This document shows positions 58,894-64,000 of a stretch of 64,000 bases of DNA, in pieces. This DNA comes from JAKQDP01 sp964536975. Lineage in GTDB: Bacteria > Patescibacteriota > Patescibacteriia > 2-01-FULL-39-33. Positions within the stretch are counted from its first letter, which is position 1. The number at the start of each line of letters is the position of its first letter. The notes beneath the pieces are model-generated. The model worked only from the letters and a program-made list of their open reading frames with translations, was not told where the DNA came from and made no database searches. The position numbers were made by a program, and so were the translations under genes. The stretch is from the NCBI GenBank assembly GCA_964536975.1, contig CAZHYS010000004.1, positions 1-64,000 of the forward strand, read 5' to 3'.

Positions 58894-59685
58894 ATGATCA
58901 AATTAAAAAACAAAACTGAAATAGCGATCATCAAGGAAGGCGGCGCGATTCTGGCGGAAGTGATGGCAACGGTAGCCGATCACGTCAGTACGGCCGTAAG
59001 TACGGGCGTACTGACGTCCGTTAGCACGTCCGATCTCAATGATCTGGCGGAAAAAATGATCGCTGAGCGCGGCGGCATCCCCAGTTTCAAGGGGTATCGA
59101 GCCGCTTGGTCGGAAGGAGTCTATCCGGCCGCTTTATGCGTGTCTATCAATGATGAAGTGGTTCACGGCATTCCGTCAAAAGATCGGCCGATTAAAATCG
59201 GCGATATCGTCGGATTGGATTGTGGCCTCAAATACAAAGGATATTTTACCGATATGGCAGTGACCGTTCCGGTCGGAGCGGTGGCCAAAGACAAGCTAAA
59301 ACTGATCCGGGTGACTGAGGAAGCGCTGATGAAAGGCATTGAGCAGATATCTCCCGGCGAAAATCTTTCTGATGTCGCCAAAGCGATCCAGAGACATGTT
59401 GAAAAAAATAATTTTTCGGTCGTCCGTCAGTTGGTCGGCCACGGCGTCGGTTTTGCCGCTCACGAGGATCCGCAAGTTCCCAATTATTGGGATGGCAGTT
59501 TTGCTGATGTGGAGCTAAGGCCCGGGATGGTATTGGCGATTGAGCCCATGGTCAATATCGGTGACTGGCCGGTGGAGACGCACGAAGACGGTTGGACTAT
59601 TTTGACCGCTGATAAGGGCGTCAGCGCCCATTTTGAGCACACCGTGGCGGTGACCGAAACCGGTTTTGAAATTCTAACCAAATGA
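58894..59685 (+). CDS. map: methionine aminopeptidase type I, with an in-frame palindromic insertion
   Basis: 263 aa. Removes N-terminal Met. Metal ligands are in VGLDCGLKYKGYFTDMAVTV, GHGVGFAAHEDPQ, AIEPM and EHTVAVTE, all present. Near residues 28-45 the usual V-(K/R)-P-G-V-S/T-T region is replaced by a longer Ser/Thr/Val stretch (HVSTAVSTGVLTSVSTSDL), encoded by a long palindrome. The motif order downstream is unaffected, so the enzyme is probably active. Its stop overlaps an ATG of the next frame. Confidence 0.95.
   Translation: MIKLKNKTEIAIIKEGGAILAEVMATVADHVSTAVSTGVLTSVSTSDLNDLAEKMIAERGGIPSFKGYRAAWSEGVYPAALCVSINDEVVHGIPSKDRPIKIGDIVGLDCGLKYKGYFTDMAVTVPVGAVAKDKLKLIRVTEEALMKGIEQISPGENLSDVAKAIQRHVEKNNFSVVRQLVGHGVGFAAHEDPQVPNYWDGSFADVELRPGMVLAIEPMVNIGDWPVETHEDGWTILTADKGVSAHFEHTVAVTETGFEILTK
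58982..59017 (+). repeat. 36-bp near-perfect palindrome inside map
   Basis: ACGTCAGTACG-G-CCGT, loop AAGT, ACGG-G-CGTACTGACGT: 15 paired bases with one G-G mismatch. A second ACGTCC copy follows at 59024-59030 region (ACGTCC...ACGTCC direct repeat). It is translated in frame as VSTAVSTGVLTS. Confidence 0.9.
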
Positions 59686-59696
59686 TTTTTAGTAAT

Positions 59697-60083
59697 ATGA
59701 AAATACTCGGCCTTGATTATGGTGAAGCAAAAGTCGGTTTGGCGGTCGGTGACAGCGAGACCGGGACGGCTCTGCCTTATAAGATTGTCAAAAATTCCGG
59801 CTGGAGCAATCTGCTGGTGGAAATAAAAAAGATTTGCGACGCTGAAAAGATAGAAAGAATCGTCGTCGGTTTGCCAGTCAATGGCCAAAACGGCGCGTCG
59901 GCGCAAATGAAAAGAGTAGGGGAATTTATTGAAAAACTGGAAGAATTTTCCGGCTTGGAAGTCACTAGTCAGGACGAACGCTTTAGCACGCGCCAAGCGC
60001 GGGAACTGATTAACAAGAAGCGTAAAGACGATGATATTGCGGCAATGCTTATTTTGCAAAATTATCTTGACAGTCGTCACTAA
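59697..60083 (+). CDS. ruvX: RuvX/YqgF-family nuclease
   Basis: 128-aa RNase H-like protein. MKILGLDYGEAKVGLAVGD, VVGLPVNGQNG and DERFSTRQAREL with the final DDIAAMLILQNYL match the family, including the acidic catalytic residues. Proposed roles are Holliday-junction resolution and 16S rRNA 5' end maturation. ATG 59697 is chosen for the conserved start; ATG 59682 overlaps the map stop. recO begins six bases after it. Confidence 0.93.
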   Translation: MKILGLDYGEAKVGLAVGDSETGTALPYKIVKNSGWSNLLVEIKKICDAEKIERIVVGLPVNGQNGASAQMKRVGEFIEKLEEFSGLEVTSQDERFSTRQARELINKKRKDDDIAAMLILQNYLDSRH

Positions 60084-60089
60084 GGAATT

Positions 60090-60659
60090 ATGTCCACGGT
60101 TTTTACCTCCGGTATTGTCTTACGGCAGAGCCCGTACAACGATTTTGATCGCCAGTATGTCATTTATACTCGCGACTGGGGCAAGGTGCTGGCTGTTGCC
60201 AAAGGCGGACAAAAAACAATTTCTAAGCTTAGCCCGCATCTGGGCGGATTTTTTGTTACCGACTTGATGCTGGCCAGAGGAGCGAGCTTTTATCGCATCG
60301 CCGCCAGCAGTATCGCCAAGAATTTTTCTTCTTCGGCCTTGGATTTGGAAAAAATCGTCTTAGCCGATTATGTCCGGGAGCTGATTGACAAGACTATTAG
60401 ATTTGACTATAATGATCCTGTGATTTTTGATTTGCTGACAGACTTTCTGGCTGATTTGGCGGCAATTAGCGGTCGTCGCCAGGCCTTATTGCTTTTCAAC
60501 ACGGCGGTTTTTGATTTACTTAGCCGGCTCGGTTATTGTCCGGTGATAAAATCAGTCAAAAGCCAGCGGCAGTTGTTTCGGATTTTGACTGACTTGGCGA
60601 TTCAGGTAGCGGAGACGGATATTCGAAGTAAAAAATTGGTTGGCAAATTGTTTACATAG
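60090..60659 (+). CDS. recO: DNA repair protein RecO, short form
   Basis: 189 aa. The N-terminal OB fold is clear (TSGIVLRQSPYNDFDRQYVIYTRDWGKVLAVAKGG, in parts), followed by the helical domain (ALLLFNTAVFDLLSRLGYCP). Typical RecO is about 230-250 aa with a zinc-finger-like segment in the helical domain; here that Cys-rich part and about 50 residues are missing. RecO loads RecA onto SSB-coated DNA with RecR. Confidence 0.85.
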   Translation: MSTVFTSGIVLRQSPYNDFDRQYVIYTRDWGKVLAVAKGGQKTISKLSPHLGGFFVTDLMLARGASFYRIAASSIAKNFSSSALDLEKIVLADYVRELIDKTIRFDYNDPVIFDLLTDFLADLAAISGRRQALLLFNTAVFDLLSRLGYCPVIKSVKSQRQLFRILTDLAIQVAETDIRSKKLVGKLFT

Positions 60660-60700
60660 ACGCAAAAGAGGTCGCTCTTTTGAGGAAGGAGGATGAGAGG

Positions 60701-61144
60701 ATGAGTGCGGCAATTAAGGAAGAGAGCGGAAACAAAACAGTTGGAGGATTTGCCGTATCGTTTGACGACGACAGGCAGAGCGTAAATGGTGTGGCAGAGA
60801 CTTCGTCGTTTGAAGATTCTGTAGATGCCATGCATGGGTTGTTTGATTTAGCCGAGGTGCTATTCAAGCATCTTCATCGGGGAATTATTCGCGACGAGTT
60901 TTCTTTTGAAGATGCCAGTTTTGGCGAATTGTCAGGATTCAATTCGTCAAGGGACCGGGGAAAAGGATTGGATCAGGCTATTTTCTCGGACTGGCAGAGC
61001 GTCAACATTAAGCTTCGGCTGTCGTCGCATAACCATTTCGGGGCTCATTTTGGAGGGTTTTTGCAAGCGAAAACTCAGAGCGGCGAGATTGAATTATATG
61101 AGGTTGGCTTTCATGTCTATGATTGGTCGTCAAAAACAACCTAA
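60701..61144 (+). CDS. orphan protein with strong SD
   Basis: 147 aa, not recognised. It is mixed alpha/beta by eye, with AMHGLFDLAEVLFKHLHRGI and IELYEVGFHVYDWSSKTT; no signal peptide or membrane helix. ATG 60701 is chosen because AAGGAGG lies eight bases upstream, a strong SD of a kind that neighbouring genes lack. A terminator follows about 27 bases after the stop. Possibly lineage-specific or recently gained. Confidence 0.65.
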   Translation: MSAAIKEESGNKTVGGFAVSFDDDRQSVNGVAETSSFEDSVDAMHGLFDLAEVLFKHLHRGIIRDEFSFEDASFGELSGFNSSRDRGKGLDQAIFSDWQSVNIKLRLSSHNHFGAHFGGFLQAKTQSGEIELYEVGFHVYDWSSKTT

Positions 61145-61171
61145 GGTTCCGCGATAATCGTCTTGACAACG

Positions 61172-61207
61172 ACCGGCTTTTCCTGTTTCGGGGAGAGGCC
61201 GGTTTTT
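61172..61207 (+). terminator. terminator after the orphan gene at 60701
   Basis: ACCGGC pairs with GCCGGT, followed by a five-T run; the loop is 20 nt. Confidence 0.7.
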
Positions 61208-61208
61208 C

Positions 61209-61237
61209 TTGCCACTTTTTTGATATTTGGCTATAAT
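61209..61237 (+). promoter_or_regulatory. promoter of aspS
   Basis: TTGCCA, 17-bp spacer, TATAAT. Leader of about 32 nt. Confidence 0.88.
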
Positions 61238-61275
61238 TAAAGATATTGAATTATTTAATTTGTTTATCAAATCTT

Positions 61276-62706
61276 ATGGACAGAACCCCGATTTTGGAGG
61301 TGACAAATCAGGTGGGCAAGGAGGTGAAAATTTCCGGCTGGGTGCATACGCGGCGCGATCATGGTAAGATTATTTTTATTGACTTGCGCGACCGCAGCGG
61401 TATTTTGCAGGTTGTGTTCACTCCCGGTGACAAGGAAATATATGAACAGGCGCAAAAACTGCGCAGCGAATTCGTTGTTAATATTATCGGCCAGATAAAC
61501 GCTCGGCCAGAGAATATGATCAATGACAAAATCGCCACCGGCAAGGTTGAGATGCTGGCGACCGGCTTGGAAATTTTGAATGAAGCCAAGACTCCGCCGT
61601 TTGAGCTGGATCAAAATACCATTGGTGTTAATGAAGAATTGCGGCTTAAATATCGTTATCTTGATTTGCGGACCGAGCGGATGAGAAACAATTTGGTGAT
61701 GCGTCATCGGGTGATCAAATTCATTCGCGATTATTTGGATAGGGAGAGTTTTGTTGAGGTGGAGACGCCGATTCTGACCAAGGGCACGCCCGAAGGCGCG
61801 CGGGAATTCTTGGTGCCGTCCCGGTTGTGGCCCGGCCAATTTTATGTCTTGCCGCAATCGCCCCAGCAGTTCAAACAATTGCTAATGGTGGCCGGCGCCG
61901 AAAAATATTTTCAGATCGCCCGTTGTTTCCGTGATGAAGACACCCGTGGCGACCGCCAGGCGGAATTCACCCAATTGGATTTGGAAATGAGCTTTGTCGG
62001 CCAAGAAGATGTCTTCTCCTTGATTGAGCCGATGATGATTGAATTGGTGCAGACGCTTTATCCGCAGAAAAAAATTACCGCCAAGCCCTTTCCTCGTCTG
62101 ACTTACGCTGAATGCATGGAAAAATATCAGACTGACAAACCGGACTTGCGAGTCAACAAAGACGATCCGGATGAATTGGCTTTTATGTGGCTGATTGATC
62201 CGCCGATGTTCAAATATTCCGAGACGGAGAAAAAATTGGTCGCCAGCCATCATCCTTTCACTATGCCCAACTTGGAAGACATGAAGGAATATCCTGATGA
62301 TCCCAAAAAATGGCGGGCTTACGGTTATGACTTGGTCTTAAACGGTTTTGAGATTGCCGGCGGTTCCATCAGGATCCATCAGCGCGACATCCAGCAAAAA
62401 GTGTTTGAGCTATTGGGGGTAGGTGAAAAAGAAATTGAAGCGCGCTTCGGCCACATGTTGGAAGCATTTTCTTATGGCGCTCCGCCGCATGGCGGTATTG
62501 CCCCGGGCATTGATCGGATTATGGCGATTTTACAGAATGAGCCGAATATCCGCGAAGTGATTGTTTTCCCGAAAACTGGCGATAGCCGCGATTTGATGAT
62601 GGGCGCCCCGAGTCCGGCTGGTAAAAAAGCCCTAAAAGAAGCCAATATCCAATTAGCCAAGGGGGTTGAGGCCGAAGAAGGTTTTGATACGGCCATGGCT
62701 GATTAA
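61276..62706 (+). CDS. aspS: aspartyl-tRNA synthetase lacking the GAD insertion
   Basis: 476-aa class II synthetase. Bacterial-type anticodon OB fold at 15-100 (VKISGWVHTRRDHGKIIFIDL, split by a short turn), LPQSPQQFKQLLMVAG, motif 2 FRDEDTRGDRQAEFTQLD and motif 3 GIAPGIDRIMAIL. Canonical bacterial AspRS (about 590 aa) has a GAD domain between DKPDLR and the HHPFT region; here DKPDLRVNKDDPDELAFMWL passes straight through. ATG 61276 matches the family start, and in-frame ATG 61246 is too close to the promoter. May be AspRS or a non-discriminating AspRS/AsnRS. Confidence 0.95.
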   Translation: MDRTPILEVTNQVGKEVKISGWVHTRRDHGKIIFIDLRDRSGILQVVFTPGDKEIYEQAQKLRSEFVVNIIGQINARPENMINDKIATGKVEMLATGLEILNEAKTPPFELDQNTIGVNEELRLKYRYLDLRTERMRNNLVMRHRVIKFIRDYLDRESFVEVETPILTKGTPEGAREFLVPSRLWPGQFYVLPQSPQQFKQLLMVAGAEKYFQIARCFRDEDTRGDRQAEFTQLDLEMSFVGQEDVFSLIEPMMIELVQTLYPQKKITAKPFPRLTYAECMEKYQTDKPDLRVNKDDPDELAFMWLIDPPMFKYSETEKKLVASHHPFTMPNLEDMKEYPDDPKKWRAYGYDLVLNGFEIAGGSIRIHQRDIQQKVFELLGVGEKEIEARFGHMLEAFSYGAPPHGGIAPGIDRIMAILQNEPNIREVIVFPKTGDSRDLMMGAPSPAGKKALKEANIQLAKGVEAEEGFDTAMAD

Positions 62707-62721
62707 TTTTAAAATTATTTT

Positions 62722-63387
62722 ATGCATCTAAAACTTTCTCAAATCAAGGATGATCGGCGGATAAAGACTTTTATTTCCCAGACTGACAAATATTTGGATG
62801 CTCTCGGCTACACTGATCATGGTCCGCGCCACATCAATATCGTCTCCGAGCGGGCGCGGGCGCTAGCAAAGAGTGTCGGCCTATCGATTGGCGACCAGGA
62901 ACTTGCCGCCATTGCCGGCTATTGCCATGATATGGGAAACTTTTTGGGCCGCGATCAGCATCACTATTGGGCGGCGCTTCTTTTTTCCCAATGTTATTTG
63001 GCCGAAGGCGACCCGCTGGAAGTGGCGACCATTGCTCAAGCGATTGTCAGTCATGACAAAAACGATTTGAAGATTGTCAACAAGGTGACGGCAGTTTTGA
63101 TTTTGGCCGACAAATCCGATGTCCATCGCAGCCGGGTCAAGACCAAAGGCAAAAAATCATTGGCCAACGACGTCCATGATAGGGTCAACGCTTCGGTAGT
63201 GGATAATGATTTTTCGGTGAACAAACCCAAGAAAGAAATTGTTCTTAAATTGAAAGTTGACACCAAAGTCACCGATCCATTGGAATACTTTGAAATTTTT
63301 ATTGATCGCATGTCGTTCTGCCGTTTGGCGGCCGGATATCTCGGTTATCGGTTCGTGCTGATGATAAATAATTTCCGCTTGTCATAA
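62722..63387 (+). CDS. HD-domain phosphohydrolase
   Basis: 221 aa. The metal-binding HD motif is in YCHDMGNFLGRDQHHYWA, preceded by HGPRHINIVSERA and followed by AIVSHDKND and ILADKSDVHRSR, a full set of HD ligands. The substrate may be a nucleotide or phosphodiester and cannot be named. Follows aspS by 15 bases and is followed by a small helix-rich gene after 4 bases. Confidence 0.88.
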   Translation: MHLKLSQIKDDRRIKTFISQTDKYLDALGYTDHGPRHINIVSERARALAKSVGLSIGDQELAAIAGYCHDMGNFLGRDQHHYWAALLFSQCYLAEGDPLEVATIAQAIVSHDKNDLKIVNKVTAVLILADKSDVHRSRVKTKGKKSLANDVHDRVNASVVDNDFSVNKPKKEIVLKLKVDTKVTDPLEYFEIFIDRMSFCRLAAGYLGYRFVLMINNFRLS

Positions 63388-63391
63388 ACAT

Positions 63392-63703
63392 ATGAATCTC
63401 TCCGGCCTGCAGAAATATATTTTACTCCAAGGCTTGGAGAGCCGCCGGAAGTCGGTGGACAAAAAGACCCTGCTGGGTTATTACTCTCATCGGAAAGACA
63501 GTCCGCCGGCCGACGACCAGCTATCTATTATTACAAAGAGCGTAGATAGGCTGATTAGCCGCGGTTTGGCCAAGGGGGCGGGGATTAAGACAGCGGAAAA
63601 GTGGTACGTCCGGGAAGTAATCCTGACTTCTCTGGGCAAAAAGACCGCCCGCCGCCTTTTGGGAGAACAGCAGAAGCTGCCGCTCAAAACTAAAATCAAA
63701 TAA
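63392..63703 (+). CDS. small winged-helix-like protein
   Basis: 103 aa, not firmly recognised. GLQKYILLQGLESRRKSVDKKTLLGYY and SVDRLISRGLAKGAG...VILTSLGKKTARRLL have the look of a winged-helix DNA-binding fold, with a basic C-terminus. It begins four bases after the HD gene. Transcription-factor function is an inference. Confidence 0.65.
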   Translation: MNLSGLQKYILLQGLESRRKSVDKKTLLGYYSHRKDSPPADDQLSIITKSVDRLISRGLAKGAGIKTAEKWYVREVILTSLGKKTARRLLGEQQKLPLKTKIK

Positions 63704-63724
63704 AGAATAAATAACCAAAAAGAT

Positions 63725-64000
63725 ATGGAAAAGACATCGCGAGAAGGCAGAGGCGCCCTGGACGCCTTTCTTAATCTATTGACCCTAGTTACCTTGGGCT
63801 GGCTGTCTATTGTGGTTGGCATGATTTTGTTTCAATTGATTGACAAGATTTTTGCCGGCAGCTCAACGGCTGTTTTTAATGAGTTCTCCCAAGTTCGGCT
63901 CAAATTTAGCATCGCCTCGGCGATTATTGTTGCACCGGTGTTTTTATGGATTTCCTCGGTTTTGCACCAGCAATACAAGGCCGGCAAACTTAGTCCGTCC
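63725..64000 (+). CDS. partial membrane protein (DUF5671-like), runs off the window
   Basis: 92 residues are visible from ATG 63725 and continue past the end. Two transmembrane helices (about 13-38 and 58-80) flank a short loop; FSQVRLKFSIASAIIVAPVFLWISS (in two parts) resembles the DUF5671 family common in CPR. Its function is unknown. Confidence 0.65.
   Translation, partial: MEKTSREGRGALDAFLNLLTLVTLGWLSIVVGMILFQLIDKIFAGSSTAVFNEFSQVRLKFSIASAIIVAPVFLWISSVLHQQYKAGKLSPS

Noticed and set aside
1..64000. Genetic code 25 (UGA read as Gly), as in some CPR
   Set aside because: UGA ends several genes at the family length (pth, map and others), and prfB with its UGA-dependent frameshift is present.
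1..64000. CRISPR array, prophage, insertion sequence
   Set aside because: No regularly spaced repeats, no transposase, integrase or phage structural genes were seen.

Overview
The window reads as a chromosomal segment of a Candidatus Patescibacteria (CPR) genome, most likely from the Parcubacteria side. The signs are: a complete S10-spc type ribosomal cluster that lacks rpmD (uL30) between rpsE and rplO, as is known for CPR; tandem giant surface proteins that begin with a VirB2/TrbC-like pilin module; a compact gene layout; and shortened versions of several enzymes (RelA without its ACT region, AspRS without the GAD insertion, short RecO, ComEC split in two). UGA is a normal stop (several genes end in TGA and prfB carries the RF2 autoregulatory frameshift), so this is code 11 and not a Gracilibacteria/Absconditabacteria-like code 25 genome. 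A run of 100 N inside the kinase-like gene shows that the sequence is a scaffolded assembly.

Layout. 1-415: three minus-strand tRNAs (fMet, a CAT-anticodon tRNA, Leu). 416-2067: parA-parB. 2091-6994 (minus): relA, topA, dprA. 7015-7769 holds no protein gene: a strong promoter, about 340 nt of highly structured RNA, tRNA-Lys, two tRNAs with abnormal anticodon loops and a terminator. 7769-9690 (minus): pth and der. 9791-11252: a kinase-like gene with the N gap and a small orphan. 11283-12794 (minus): LCP-family enzyme. 12937-15728: lepB, hisS, rpsU, yqeY. 15750-28150: a surface-protein locus with two paralogous pilin-headed giants (981 and 2539 aa) and two membrane-anchored calcium-repeat proteins. 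28160-32083: ybeY, ftsA, a PsbP-like protein, ftsZ. 32333-35259: anaerobic ribonucleotide reductase, whose glycyl-radical domain is a separate 50-aa ORF, and its activase. 35297-41092: small membrane protein, prfB, comEC in two pieces, a response regulator, ndk, rpmB (minus) and an M50 protease. 41263-58045: str, tuf and S10-spc ribosomal clusters with several leader hairpins and attenuator-like elements. 58178-64000: adk, map, ruvX, recO, an orphan, aspS, an HD hydrolase and two small genes, the last running off the end.

Transcription signals are clear: about fifteen near-consensus sigma70 promoters (TTGACA-like and TATAAT-like, 16-18 bp apart, often with an extended -10 TG) and many hairpin plus T-run terminators. 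Most starts lack a Shine-Dalgarno sequence and some leaders are very short. Three small orphan genes (10953, 44811 on minus, 60701) instead have strong purine-rich SD sequences.

The observations I rate highest are the split class III ribonucleotide reductase with a free-standing glycyl-radical peptide (34402-34554), the structured RNA leader with CCUCC loops feeding an operon with two unusual tRNAs (7015-7769), the attenuator-like leader before rplC, the pilin-headed giant surface proteins and the long palindrome inserted in frame in map.
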